Positions 35,274 to 44,716 of a DNA stretch of 64,000 nucleotides are shown in pieces. Origin of the DNA: CBDAPX01 sp965198725 (GTDB lineage: Bacteria; Pseudomonadota; Alphaproteobacteria; Rhodobacterales; Rhodobacteraceae). The position numbers and the translations under genes were made by a program. The DNA lies in NCBI GenBank assembly GCA_965198725.1, contig CBDAPX010000001.1:2852001-2916000 (forward strand), read 5' to 3'. The notes beneath the pieces were generated by a model. That model was not told the origin of the DNA. It searched no databases and saw nothing but the letters and a program-made list of their open reading frames with translations. The number at the start of each line of letters is the position of its first letter. Position 1 is the stretch's first letter.

Positions 35274-36169
35274 TTGCCTTCATCAAGGATCATCGTGGGG
35301 CGCATGGGGTCGAGCCGATCTGTAGAGTTCTCCAGATTGCCCCTTCGACGTTCTATAAACGCATTGCCATCGAGCGTGATCCCGACCGTGCCTCGGACCG
35401 GGCCAAGCGGGATGAGTTTCTGCGCAAAACGATGAAGGATGTTTGGGAGAAGAACCGTTCTGTCTATGGCGCACGCAAACTATGGCACGCGATGAATCGC
35501 GAGAAGATTGATATTGCTCGCTGCACTGTAGAACGGTTGATGCGCCAGCTTAGCATTCAAGGCGTCCGGCGCGGAAAGAAGGTCAAAACCACCTGTGGTC
35601 AACCTGCGGATCAATGCCCGCTGGACAAGGTCAATCGCCAGTTCAGGGCTTCAATGCCGAACGAACTGTGGGTGTCCGACTTTACGTTCGTCTCGACCTG
35701 GCGCGGGTTCGTCTATGTGGCGTTCGTCATTGATACCTTCGCGAACCGGATTGTGGGCTGGAAGGCATCAACAACGCAGGACACGCAGTTTGTCTTAGAT
35801 GCGCTTGAACAGGCGATCCACGCACGCAGACCCGCTGAGAAACTGATCCATCATTCAGATCGCGGCAGCCAATACGTGTTGATCAAGTACACAGAACGGT
35901 TGGCCGATGCTGGGCTGGAGCCATCCGTCGGCAGCGTTGGTGACAGCTATGACAATGCACTGGCTGAGACGATCATCGGCCTCTTCAAAACCGAAGTCAT
36001 CAATCAACTAGGTCCGTGGAAGTCCAAGGATCAGGTCGAATGGGAAACCCTGCTATGGGTGGACTGGTTCAACAAAGAGCGCCTGCTTGAACCACTCGGG
36101 TACATCACGCCAATCGAAGCCGAGGAGAGATACGAAGAAGCCTTGAAGTCAGACAAAATCGCAGCTTGA
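35270..36169 (+). CDS. IS3-family transposase OrfB
   Basis: A 299-residue DDE transposase. N-terminal HTH_21 region (VEPICRVLQIAPSTFYKR) and rve core with the acidic triad in VSDFTFV, HHSDRGSQY and ALAETIIGLFKTEVI. It is intact and coupled to orfA by a 4-bp overlap, so the element may still be active. Confidence 0.94.
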   Translation: MIAFIKDHRGAHGVEPICRVLQIAPSTFYKRIAIERDPDRASDRAKRDEFLRKTMKDVWEKNRSVYGARKLWHAMNREKIDIARCTVERLMRQLSIQGVRRGKKVKTTCGQPADQCPLDKVNRQFRASMPNELWVSDFTFVSTWRGFVYVAFVIDTFANRIVGWKASTTQDTQFVLDALEQAIHARRPAEKLIHHSDRGSQYVLIKYTERLADAGLEPSVGSVGDSYDNALAETIIGLFKTEVINQLGPWKSKDQVEWETLLWVDWFNKERLLEPLGYITPIEAEERYEEALKSDKIAA

Positions 36170-36212
36170 AATACGAACTCAATAGTCTCCGCCAAAACTG
36201 GGGCGGTTCACC

Positions 36213-37160
36213 GTGACCGACGCCGCCCGTGCCGCGCTAACCGACATTGAACAACGCGTTGGCGTCAACCAGTTCTTCGATCTGTCACTCGACGCGCTGT
36301 CGTTGGCCTCAATTTATTTTCTGGCGGCCATCGGTTTGGCCATCACCTTTGGTGTGATGGGTGTCATCAACATGGCGCATGGCGAGTTCATTATGATGGG
36401 CGCTTACACCGGCTACGTCGTGCAACAGTTCGTACCCGATTACACCGTCTCGATTATCATCGCCCTGCCCTTTGCTTTTGCCGTCACCTTTGGCGCGGGC
36501 GTTGCGATGGAGCGTTTGGTCATTCGCTGGCTCTATCACCGGCCATTGGAAACCTTGTTGGCCACCTTCGGGATATCCATCGCCTTGCAACAACTGGCCA
36601 AGAACATCTTTGGCACCCAGGCGCGGCCATTGACCTCACCGGCTTGGCTGGACGGAGCGTGGATCATCAATGATGTTGTGTCCATCAGCTATATCCGGAT
36701 CGCTATTTTTGTTCTGGCGCTGATGTTTCTGGCGCTGATCCTCTTCGTTCTGAACCGCACCCGCCTTGGGCTTGAGGTCCGCGCAGTGACTCAAAACCCC
36801 GGCATGGCCGCATCGATGGGCATCAACCCGGATCGGATCAATATGCTGACATTTGGTCTTGGCTCTGGCATCGCCGGTATCGCGGGCGTGGCCATCGGGC
36901 TTTATGCCAAGGTGACCTCCGAAATGGGGGCCGATTATATCGTGCAGAGCTTTATGACGGTCGTTGTCGGCGGCATCGGCAATGTCTGGGGCACGCTGGT
37001 CGGGGCCTCTTTGATCGGGTTCCTGCAAAAAGGGATCGAATGGTTCAACCCGTCTAACACACTGGCGGCGCAAACCTACATGATCCTTTTCATCATTCTG
37101 TTCATTCAGTTCCGGCCAAAGGGCATCATCGCCCTCAAAGGCCGGGCGGCAGCGGATTAA
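36213..37160 (+). pseudogene. urtB: UrtB permease, 5'-truncated by the IS
   Basis: The visible 315 codons contain the complete membrane domain of the urea ABC permease UrtB (LAAIGLAITFGVMGVINMAHGEFIMMGAYTGYVVQ, MERLVIRWLYHRPLETLLATFGISIALQQLAKN). UrtB of proteobacteria generally has a long N-terminal periplasmic region and a signal peptide before this domain. Here the frame starts at GTG 36213, 2 bp after the IS terminus, with no native ribosome-binding site, and its first residues (TDAARAALTDIEQRV) look like an internal linker. I infer loss of the N-terminal part and of urtA. Confidence 0.75.
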
Positions 37161-37169
37161 GGAGGCGAC

Positions 37170-38336
37170 ATGCAACGCAGTTTCATCGCCCAAAACTCGT
37201 CGGTCCTGTGGTTTCTTCTGGCGCTGGCGCTGTTCACGCTGGGCGTGACGGTCATGTCTGAGGCAACCGGGTTCGCGCTGATCTCAACCAGCTTTGTCAA
37301 AACGCTGGGCAAGACGCTGTGCCTTTGCCTGATCGCGGTGGCGATGGACGTTGTCTGGGGTTATTGCGGGATCCTGTCGCTGGGGCATTTCGCGTTCTTT
37401 GGTCTGGGCGGGTACGCCATTGGCATGTGGTTGATGTACGCGCGCACCGAGGTGATCGTGCTGGAAAGCCTCGCCAACCAGGCGATCCCCCCAACACCGC
37501 AAGAAGTGTCCGATGCCATCGGCAACCAAATATTCGGCGTTGTGGGCAGTTCGGAATTCCCCCTGATCTAGGCCTTTGCCGACAGTCTTTTCCTGCAATT
37601 GCTGATGGTCGTGCTTGTGCCCGGCGTTTTGGCACTGGTGTTTGGCTGGTTGGCCTTCCGGTCGCGTGTCACAGGCGTTTACCTGTCCATTCTGACACAG
37701 GCGATGACCTTGGCCTTGTCTCTTTACCTGTTCCAAAACGACAGCGGCCTGCGTGGCAATAACGGTTTGTCCGGGCTGCAGAACATCCCCGGATTTGAAA
37801 CGACGTCCCAAGACGTCATCTCGATTGTCTTCTTCTGGGTCTCTGCCTTGGCGTTGGGCCTCGGCTATGTGTTCTTTGCCTGGATCGTTTCGGGCAAGAT
37901 GGGCAGTGTGATCAAGGGGATCCGAGACAATGAAGCCCGGGTCAGGTTCCTGGGATATCATGTTGAAAGCTATAAGCTTTTCGTTTTTACAATCACGGCT
38001 GTGATCGCCGCGATTGCCAGGGCGCTTTACTATCCGCAGGCGGGCATCATCAACCCCGGGGAAATCGCGCCCATCGCGTCGATCTATCTGGCCGTCTGGG
38101 TCGCCATCGGCGGGCGTGGGCGGCTTTACGGCGCAGTGATCGGTGCGGCGTTTGTTTCGCTGTTGTCCAGCTGGTTCACAGGTGGCGGTGCACCCAACAT
38201 CAACTTGGGCTTTTACACCATCCAATGGACGGATTGGTGGCTGGTTCTCTTGGGTCTTTCCTTTGTCGCCGTCACGCTTTTCTTTCCAAAGGGTATCGGC
38301 GGGGTCTTTGATTACTTGGTGAGGAAACCGGAATGA
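37170..38336 (+). pseudogene. urtC: UrtC permease with an in-frame amber codon
   Basis: The second urea-transporter permease. The start at 37170 has an AAGGAGG site. The frame encodes UrtC up to FPLI, meets TAG at 37569-37571, then continues in the same frame as AFADSLFLQLLMVVLVPGVLALVFGWLAF to the stop at 38336. UrtC has Trp at this place (FPxIW/FW), so TGG to TAG is the simplest explanation. Without readthrough, a 133-residue fragment is made; re-initiation at ATG 37599 would give a 245-residue C-terminal part. The rest is conserved (VYLSILTQAMTLALSLYLFQNDSGLRGNNGLSG), so the lesion looks recent. Confidence 0.85.
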
Positions 38337-39082
38337 ACACGCTGCTCGAAGTTTCCGGCGTCTCCGTCACCTTTGACGGGTTCCGTGCCATCAACAACCT
38401 GTCCATCCAATTTGCCGAACCTGAACTGCGCGCGATTATCGGTCCGAACGGTGCCGGCAAGACCACCTTTATGGATATTGTTACTGGAAAGACCAAACCG
38501 GATGAAGGACGCGTGATCTGGGGAGATCGCAGCGTATCACTGCTGGGGCTGTCAGAAAGCCAGATTGCCATGGAAGGCATCGGGCGCAAGTTTCAAAAAA
38601 CGACCGTGTTTGAAGCGCAAACCGTGCGTCAGAACCTCGCCATGGCGCTCAAGAACCCGCGCGGGCCGTTCCAAGTCCTCTTTCACAAGAAGACCCGATC
38701 AAACGCCGACCGGATCGAAGAGGTCGCAGAGCAGATTGGGCTGACTGACAGCCTGACCCGCGTTGCGGGAGAGTTGAGCCATGGGCAAAAGCAGTGGTTG
38801 GAAATCGGCATGTTGCTGGCGCAGGAGCCACGCCTGTTGCTGGTCGATGAACCCGCCGCAGGCATGACGGTGGAAGAACGCGAAAAGACCACCGATATAC
38901 TCAAAGAGGCAGCCAAGACGCGGGCCGTTGTTGTGGTGGAACACTACATGGAATTTGTGCGGCGTCTGAATTGCAAAGTCACGGTACTGCATGAAGGCTC
39001 TGTTCTTGCTGAGGGCAGCCTTGATCATGTGACCTCGAACCAAAAGGTCATCGACGTTTATCTGGGGCGCGATCATGCTTGA
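38333..39082 (+). CDS. urtD: Urea ABC transporter ATPase UrtD
   Basis: A 249-residue ATPase of the branched-chain-type family. Walker A GPNGAGKTT is at 37-45, the signature-like LSHGQKQWLEIG is typical of UrtD/LivG, and Walker B is RLLLVDEPAAGMT. It overlaps urtC by 4 bp and urtE by 8 bp. The frame is intact, but the permeases upstream are damaged, so the complex is probably not functional. Confidence 0.9.
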   Translation: MNTLLEVSGVSVTFDGFRAINNLSIQFAEPELRAIIGPNGAGKTTFMDIVTGKTKPDEGRVIWGDRSVSLLGLSESQIAMEGIGRKFQKTTVFEAQTVRQNLAMALKNPRGPFQVLFHKKTRSNADRIEEVAEQIGLTDSLTRVAGELSHGQKQWLEIGMLLAQEPRLLLVDEPAAGMTVEEREKTTDILKEAAKTRAVVVVEHYMEFVRRLNCKVTVLHEGSVLAEGSLDHVTSNQKVIDVYLGRDHA

Positions 39083-39770
39083 AGTGCACGACATTGACCT
39101 GCGCTATGGCCAAAGCCAGATCCTTTATGAGATTTCGCTGAACGCCGATATCGGGGCCGTCACGGCCGTGATGGGCAACAACGGCGTTGGAAAAACCAGC
39201 CTGCTAAAAGCGATTGCGGGGCGGCATCCGGCGTCCTCGGGCGAAATCAAGGTAGGTGGCGCCCCGGTCGCGCTCAGCAGTGCCTTTGTCGCTGCGCGGT
39301 CCGGCATCGCCTATGTTCCGCAAGGGCGCGAGATTTTCCCGATGCTCAGCGTGCGCGAAAATATGGAAACCGCTTTTGCGTGTCTGCCGAAATCAGAACA
39401 TGTGATCCCCGATTTCATTTTCGACCTCTTCCCGGTTCTGCGCGATATGCGCAACCGTCGGGGCGGCGATCTGTCGGGTGGGCAACAGCAACAGCTCGCC
39501 ATCGCACGGGCCCTGATCACGCAACCCAAGGTGTTGCTGCTGGACGAACCGACCGAAGGCATTCAGCCCAACATTATCCAACAGATCGGGGCCGCCATCC
39601 GCCAGCTGCGCGAGCAAGGGCAGATGGCGATTGTGCTGGTCGAACAGAACGCCGATTTTGCCTATCGGACCGCGGACCGCTTTGTCATCATGGACAGGGG
39701 CCGCGTGATCCGGCAGGCAGACAAACAGGATTACTCGCTCGACGCGTTGCTGCAAGATCTGTCGCTCTGA
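39075..39770 (+). CDS. urtE: Urea ABC transporter ATPase UrtE
   Basis: A 231-residue ATPase. Walker A GNNGVGKTS is at 34-42, the signature is LSGGQQQQLAIARAL, Walker B is VLLLDEPTEGIQPNI, and the family-specific VPQGREIFPMLSVREN is present. The gene is intact. Its stop codon lies in the stem of the bidirectional hairpin that also contains the stop of the convergent dehydrogenase gene. Confidence 0.9.
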   Translation: MLEVHDIDLRYGQSQILYEISLNADIGAVTAVMGNNGVGKTSLLKAIAGRHPASSGEIKVGGAPVALSSAFVAARSGIAYVPQGREIFPMLSVRENMETAFACLPKSEHVIPDFIFDLFPVLRDMRNRRGGDLSGGQQQQLAIARALITQPKVLLLDEPTEGIQPNIIQQIGAAIRQLREQGQMAIVLVEQNADFAYRTADRFVIMDRGRVIRQADKQDYSLDALLQDLSL

Positions 39771-39786
39771 CCGCCTTGTGCGGTCA
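39768..39786. terminator. Bidirectional hairpin containing both stop codons
   Basis: TGACCGC (39768-39774), loop CTTGT, GCGGTCA (39780-39786). The left TGA is the urtE stop and the right TCA is the stop of the leftward Gfo/Idh/MocA gene. A compact, symmetrical end for two convergent operons; there is no T run. Confidence 0.6.
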
Positions 39787-40941
39787 GAACTCCAAGGACA
39801 CCCATGCCGTGTTGCGCGCCGAGGATTTAACACAGGCCGCCACAAACTCCACGCCGCGCAGCCCGTCCTGAACGGTTGGGAACAGAACCCCGTCCGGCGC
39901 ACCGTTTCCGTCCCGCGCGGCCAGAATTGCGTCTGCTGCCTCGCTGTAGATGTTTGCAAAGCCTTCCAGGTATCCTTCAGGGTGCCCCGGTGGAACACGG
40001 CTCATACGTGCGGCGGCCTCCCCCGCCCCGGACCCGTTCCGCGTGATCAAGCGTTTGGGTTCGCCGAACGGTGTGTGCCACAGATAGTTCGGATCTTCCT
40101 GTGCCCACTCCAAGCCGCCCTTGTCGCCATATACCCGCAGTTTCAGGGCGTTTTCGTTGCCCGGTGCAACTTGGCTTGACCAAAGCATGCCCCGCGCACC
40201 GCCTTCAAAGCGCAGCAACACATGCGCGTTGTCATCCACCTGACGGCCAGGGACAAAGGCCTGGATATCGGCGGCAAGGCTTTCCGCGCGCAGGCCGGTG
40301 ACAAAGCAGGCAAGGTTATAGGCGTGTGTGCCGATATCGCCCGTGGACCCACCGGCACCCGACCGTGCCGGGTCCGTCCGCCATTCGGCTTGTTTGAAAT
40401 CCTGATGCACGGTCAGCCAGTCTTGCGGGTATTCGACCTGCACAACCCGGATTTCACCGATGTCGCCGTTGGCCACCATCTCACGCGCCTGCCGGATCAT
40501 GGGATAGCCCGTGTAGTTGTGCGTCAGGATGAACAAGGCATCGGACTCTTCGGCGGTTTTCACCAGCTTCTTGGCGTCCTGCATGGTCGATGTCAGCGGC
40601 TTATCGCAGATAACGTGAATACCGCGTTTCAGGAATTCGCGCGCCGCCAGATAGTGCATATGGTTCGGGGTCACGATGCTGACCGCTTCGATCCCGTCTT
40701 TGCGACGGGCTTCGCGGGCAGCCATTTGTTTGAAATCATCATAGACCCGAGGCAAACCCAGTGCTGCGCCAGAGGCTTGGGATTTTTCCGGTGTCGAAGA
40801 TAGCGCACCCGCGATCAGTTCGAATTTGTCGTCGATACGCGCCGCGATACGGTGGACACCGCCGATAAAGGCGTCATTTCCACCACCTACCATACCAAGG
40901 CGAATGCGGCGGCCCAGGTTTTCGTTGCGTCCCGTCACCAT
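39784..40941 (-). CDS. Gfo/Idh/MocA-family sugar or polyol dehydrogenase
   Basis: A 385-residue NAD(P)-dependent oxidoreductase. N-terminal Rossmann fold (IRLGMVGGGNDAFIGGVHRIA), the VTPNHMHYLAAREFLKRGIHVICDKPL segment with DKP in place of the commoner EKP, and a C-terminal alpha/beta substrate domain with GDIGTHAYNLACFVTG. Last gene of the ten-gene leftward operon, overlapping the isomerase gene by one base. Oxidation of a cyclic sugar or polyol is inferred; the substrate is unknown. Confidence 0.85.
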   Translation of the reverse strand: MVTGRNENLGRRIRLGMVGGGNDAFIGGVHRIAARIDDKFELIAGALSSTPEKSQASGAALGLPRVYDDFKQMAAREARRKDGIEAVSIVTPNHMHYLAAREFLKRGIHVICDKPLTSTMQDAKKLVKTAEESDALFILTHNYTGYPMIRQAREMVANGDIGEIRVVQVEYPQDWLTVHQDFKQAEWRTDPARSGAGGSTGDIGTHAYNLACFVTGLRAESLAADIQAFVPGRQVDDNAHVLLRFEGGARGMLWSSQVAPGNENALKLRVYGDKGGLEWAQEDPNYLWHTPFGEPKRLITRNGSGAGEAAARMSRVPPGHPEGYLEGFANIYSEAADAILAARDGNGAPDGVLFPTVQDGLRGVEFVAACVKSSARNTAWVSLEF

Positions 40942-41996
40942 CAGCCGATCCCCAGCATTTTGCGATTGCCTGCGTCATCCGTACCGCCGTCGGCGAAATC
41001 GTCAAACGCCTTTTCGGTCACGCGAATGATGTGATCGGACACAAACTGTGCCCCTTCGCGCGCGCCATCTTCCGGGTGTTTCAGGCAGCATTCCCATTCC
41101 ACGACGGCCCAGCCGTCAAAATCGTTGGCCGCCATCTTGGAAAAGATCGCGCCAAAATCGACCTGCCCGTCGCCAAGGCTGCGGAACCGTCCTGCGCGGT
41201 CGACCCAAGGCTGGTACCCCGAATAGACGCCCTGTTTGCCGGTCGGATTGAACTCGGCATCTTTGACATGAAACATCTTGATCCGGTCTTTGTAGATGTC
41301 GATGTGATCGAGATAGTCGAGGCATTGCAGCACGAAATGCGACGGGTCATAGAGCATGTTGCAACGTGGGTGATTGTCGACACGTTCTAGGAACATCTCA
41401 AACGTCACTCCGTCATGCAGGTCTTCGCCCGGATGGATCTCGTAACAGATGTTCACGTCATTTGCGTCCGCATGGTCGAGGATCGGACGCCACCGTGCGG
41501 CCAGTTCGTCAAATGCGGTTTCGATTAACCCGGCGGGTCGTTGCGGCCATGGATAAACATAGGGCCACGCTAAAGCGCCAGAAAAGGAAACGTGGTCCTT
41601 GATGCCCATATTGGCAGAGGCAGAAATGGCTTTCATGACCTGATCAACCGCCCATTCCTGCCGTGCCTTTGGATTACCTTGCACAGCTTCGGCGGCAAAA
41701 CCATCAAATGCCGTATCATACGCGGGATGCACGGCGACCAGCTGACCTTGCAGGTGCGTGGACAGCTCTGTAACCTCGATCCCGTTTTCGGCGGCTTGCC
41801 CTTTGAAGGTGTCGCAATAATCCTTGCTGACGGCCGCTGTATCCAGATCGAACAAACGGTCGTCCCAGCTGGGCACTTGAACACCCTTGTACCCGCATTC
41901 AGCAGACCATTTCGTGATCGCGTCCCAGGAATTGAACGGGGCATCATCCCCTGCAAATTGCGCAAGAAAAAGCGCGGGTCCCTTAATCGTCTTCAC
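40941..41996 (-). CDS. Xylose-isomerase-like TIM-barrel sugar isomerase/epimerase
   Basis: A 351-residue protein of the AP_endonuc_2 superfamily. Metal-binding residues are likely in NICYEIHPGEDL (Glu), LYDPSHFVLQ (Asp, His), KMFHVKDAEF (His, Asp) and WAVVEWECC (Glu). Such proteins commonly pair with Gfo/Idh/MocA dehydrogenases in sugar or inositol catabolism. Here the two genes overlap by one base, and the start overlaps the LacI stop. Specific reaction unknown. Confidence 0.85.
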   Translation of the reverse strand: MKTIKGPALFLAQFAGDDAPFNSWDAITKWSAECGYKGVQVPSWDDRLFDLDTAAVSKDYCDTFKGQAAENGIEVTELSTHLQGQLVAVHPAYDTAFDGFAAEAVQGNPKARQEWAVDQVMKAISASANMGIKDHVSFSGALAWPYVYPWPQRPAGLIETAFDELAARWRPILDHADANDVNICYEIHPGEDLHDGVTFEMFLERVDNHPRCNMLYDPSHFVLQCLDYLDHIDIYKDRIKMFHVKDAEFNPTGKQGVYSGYQPWVDRAGRFRSLGDGQVDFGAIFSKMAANDFDGWAVVEWECCLKHPEDGAREGAQFVSDHIIRVTEKAFDDFADGGTDDAGNRKMLGIG

Positions 41997-43075
41997 TGGT
42001 TGCCCTCCCTGGCAGTGATCGTGGTCTGCGGAACGTTTTCCTTCAGATAGATATCGATCCGAATGCGTTCCTGCGTGTCGTCAAATGGCATCTGGTCGGC
42101 GGTCGCTTTTAAGAGACGCACGACTGAGCGGACCAGATGCCCTGTATCCTGCGAGATGATCGCATCAATTGCACCATTTTCCAGTGCCAACCGCGACGCC
42201 GGGGTCAGTTCATGCGCGATCACGGTCAGGTCCTTTTGCCGCCCGGTTGCTTCCAGAAAGCTAACAAGACCCGGATTGCCAGCAGCAGATGAATAGATGC
42301 CACAAATGTCGGGATGTGCGGCAAAGACACCGGGCAAAAGCGATTGGATCAGCTCAGGATCATCCCGACCTTCGATAGAGGCGACAACATCAAGCGATGG
42401 GTACTCTGATGCAATGACGTCATCAAACCCGCTGCGGCGTTCAAGGTGATCCCGGGCCAACCGGGATCCCGTTATGACGAGGATTTTGCCCGCCTTGCGC
42501 ACGAAACGGCCCATCAACTGGGCCGCTGTGCGTCCTGCGGCGACGTTGTTGATCCCGACAAAATGGTCGCGCTGAGAACTTGGAAGGTCCGACACCAGCG
42601 CCACGATCGGAATGCCGCGATCTTTCACGCGTTTGACCGCATCGCGCACACCCGGTGTTTCCGGCCCAAAGACGGCAACACCGTCGACGGCGGATGGCTC
42701 CAACCCGTCCAAGACATCCACCAAAGCGCGGGGGTCAAATGGCGGGACCTTGCGCTGTGCAAGGCTGGTGCGTTGATGTTTCAATTTGGCGCCCTGCAGA
42801 TCGATGTGATGCTGCAAGGCCAGAACAAACTCGTTTTCGGTGTCGGGCAGTATGAACAGCAGTTTATAGGTGCGACGCCGCGCAAGATTGGCCGCCGCCG
42901 CGTCCCGGATGTACCCAAGGTCCGCGATGGCCTTGTTCACTTTCTCGACCGTGACAGACCGTACCCCGGGTCGCGCATTCAAAACGCGATCCACAGTGGC
43001 AAGCGAGACGCCTGCGACCCGAGCGATATCGTTAATCGTCGGATTTTGAACGGTTTTTACGTCACTGTCGTTCAA
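41993..43075 (-). CDS. LacI-family transcriptional regulator
   Basis: A 360-residue repressor. N-terminal HTH (TINDIARVAGVSLATVDRVLNARPGVRSVTVEKV) with hinge, then a periplasmic-binding-protein-like effector domain. It is encoded inside the operon, between the kinase (4 bp upstream) and the isomerase (4-bp overlap), so it is co-expressed with its likely targets. The paired 16-18-bp palindromes upstream of the binding-protein gene have the CG-centred symmetry used by this family and are the likely operators. Confidence 0.9.
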   Translation of the reverse strand: MNDSDVKTVQNPTINDIARVAGVSLATVDRVLNARPGVRSVTVEKVNKAIADLGYIRDAAAANLARRRTYKLLFILPDTENEFVLALQHHIDLQGAKLKHQRTSLAQRKVPPFDPRALVDVLDGLEPSAVDGVAVFGPETPGVRDAVKRVKDRGIPIVALVSDLPSSQRDHFVGINNVAAGRTAAQLMGRFVRKAGKILVITGSRLARDHLERRSGFDDVIASEYPSLDVVASIEGRDDPELIQSLLPGVFAAHPDICGIYSSAAGNPGLVSFLEATGRQKDLTVIAHELTPASRLALENGAIDAIISQDTGHLVRSVVRLLKATADQMPFDDTQERIRIDIYLKENVPQTTITAREGNQ

Positions 43076-43079
43076 TCAC

Positions 43080-44702
43080 TCACCCCTTGGACACCCGTGC
43101 CAAGCCTTCAAACACCCGCGCAATAGCCTCGGCACCGGGATCGTTGTGCCCTTTGAGGTTTTCGGAGGGCACATAAGCGGCGCGTCCGGCCTTGGCCTGA
43201 TGGATATCAGCGGTGGCATTCGCACCCTGCCGCGCCGCCGCAGCCGCCGCATCAAGCCCATCCGACAGAGCGTCCAGTGCCGGTGAAAGCGCGTCGATCA
43301 TCGTCCGGTCCCCAACTTTTGCCCCGCCAACTTCACTGACGCGTGTCATACCTTCCGCCAAGGCGGTTGGCAAAGGGGCCCCGCTGGCAAATGCGTCCCC
43401 GGCCGCATTGAAGAAAATCGCCATGATCACGCCCGACGAACCACCCATGGTTTGGCTGATCTCATTGCCAAGCGCCGGGAACAGCTGGGTGTGATCCGCC
43501 AAGGGCATCCGGTCCAGACTGTCCTTTAAAGCGCGCGCGGCTGTGGCCAGCGTGCTGCCGGTGTCGCCATCACCGGACTTTGCATCAAGCGCGTTGAGGT
43601 CTGCCTCTGCTGACACGAGAAGATCCGCGATTTCTGCAATGATTTTCCGGGTCGCCGGATGCTCTGACGGGATCGGCTGGATGGGTTTCAAGCCGTCCGG
43701 CAGCGTCTGCAAGGCAGGCGCGGACATGACGTTTGTACCGGGCCACGCCGCCATCGGAACATCGGCCTGTAGAGCTGCCAATTCGGCGTCCGATACCGGC
43801 AGCAGCGAGACAGAGAAGCCGTGCATATCCAAGGACGTCATCAAAAGCGCTGGACCGATCACATCGCTGGCTACGCCTGACTTGGCCAGGCTGTTGGCAA
43901 GGATCGACATTTCCAGCGGCGTGGTGCTGCCAAGGTTATTGAGCAACGCCACACAGCGCCCATCCCCCACCTTGTCTTTCAGTTTAGAAAGAACAAGATC
44001 CATCGCACCTTCGGCATCCACGAACCCGACCTGTTCAACACCCGGTTCCCCATGAATGCCCAGCCCAAGTTCGGCTTTGCCTTCGGGAATACGCTCTTCC
44101 TTGGGCGATCCGGGCACCTGGCAGGTGTCAAGGCTTGTCCCGATGGACACAACGTTTTCAATCACTTCGCGCGCCGCGGCCGTGACCTCTTCGAGGCTGG
44201 CACCGTTTTCTGCCAGATCACCGGCGATCTTATGCACGAACAACGTTCCGGCGACGCCGCGCGGCTGTGGCAGGTCGGGCAAGGCGATATCGTCGTCGAC
44301 CACGACCATTTCCACCTTGCGGCCCAAGGCCCGCGCCCGTTCTGCCGCCAAGCCGAAATTCAACCGATCCCCGGTATAGTTCTTCACAATCAACAAACAG
44401 CCCGGTTCCCCGGTCACGGCCAGTATACCGGCCAAGACCGCATCGACGGAAGGCGAGGCAAAAACCTCACCACATACGGCAGCCGTCAACATGCCCGGCC
44501 CGACAAACCCGGCATGCGACGGTTCGTGCCCGGACCCGCCGCCGGATATCAACGCCACCTTGTCACGTGCCCAATCGGTCCGGGTCACAACCTTGATATG
44601 CGGATACCCATCCAATCGTGACAGCTTGCCCCCGGAACAGGCCAGCAAGCCATCAATCGCCTCGGCGACAAGATTGGACTTTTGGTTGATGAACTGAGCC
44701 AT
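43080..44702 (-). CDS. Fused DhaK-DhaL ATP-dependent dihydroxyacetone-type kinase
   Basis: A 540-residue kinase. The DhaK domain (about 1-330) has His217 in GIHGEPG, the residue that covalently holds the keto sugar; this matches His220 of the Citrobacter enzyme in position. The DhaL domain (about 350-540) has DAKSGDGDTGSTLATAARAL, the metal-ATP site, and GGSSGVIMAIFF. Homologues act on dihydroxyacetone or on erythrulose; with a polyol-type ABC transporter and an isomerase alongside, a tetrose or triose ketose is plausible. ATG 44702 is preferred over a TTG at 44720. Confidence 0.88.
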   Translation of the reverse strand: MAQFINQKSNLVAEAIDGLLACSGGKLSRLDGYPHIKVVTRTDWARDKVALISGGGSGHEPSHAGFVGPGMLTAAVCGEVFASPSVDAVLAGILAVTGEPGCLLIVKNYTGDRLNFGLAAERARALGRKVEMVVVDDDIALPDLPQPRGVAGTLFVHKIAGDLAENGASLEEVTAAAREVIENVVSIGTSLDTCQVPGSPKEERIPEGKAELGLGIHGEPGVEQVGFVDAEGAMDLVLSKLKDKVGDGRCVALLNNLGSTTPLEMSILANSLAKSGVASDVIGPALLMTSLDMHGFSVSLLPVSDAELAALQADVPMAAWPGTNVMSAPALQTLPDGLKPIQPIPSEHPATRKIIAEIADLLVSAEADLNALDAKSGDGDTGSTLATAARALKDSLDRMPLADHTQLFPALGNEISQTMGGSSGVIMAIFFNAAGDAFASGAPLPTALAEGMTRVSEVGGAKVGDRTMIDALSPALDALSDGLDAAAAAARQGANATADIHQAKAGRAAYVPSENLKGHNDPGAEAIARVFEGLARVSKG

Positions 44703-44716
44703 GGTCGTGACCTTTC

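Larger units (their letters stand above)
34893..36210 (+). mobile_element. IS3-family insertion sequence, 1318 bp, with 26-bp inverted repeats
   Basis: Inverted repeats at 34893-34918 and 36185-36210 match at 21 of 26 positions. The outer ends read TGAAGCGCCCC and, inverted, TGAACCGCCCC, and both inner ends are GCGGAGAC-like. The repeats enclose coupled orfA and orfB, both intact. The flanks (AAC on the left, CCG on the right) are not duplicated. The right flank begins inside urtB, only 2 bp before its present GTG, so insertion was followed or accompanied by deletion of upstream DNA, probably with urtA. It is distinct in sequence from the element at 1844. Confidence 0.93.

Noticed and set aside
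1844..36210. The two IS elements as ends of one composite transposon
   Set aside because: They differ in sequence and inverted repeats, are oriented oppositely, and enclose 32 kb of apparently native metabolic operons.
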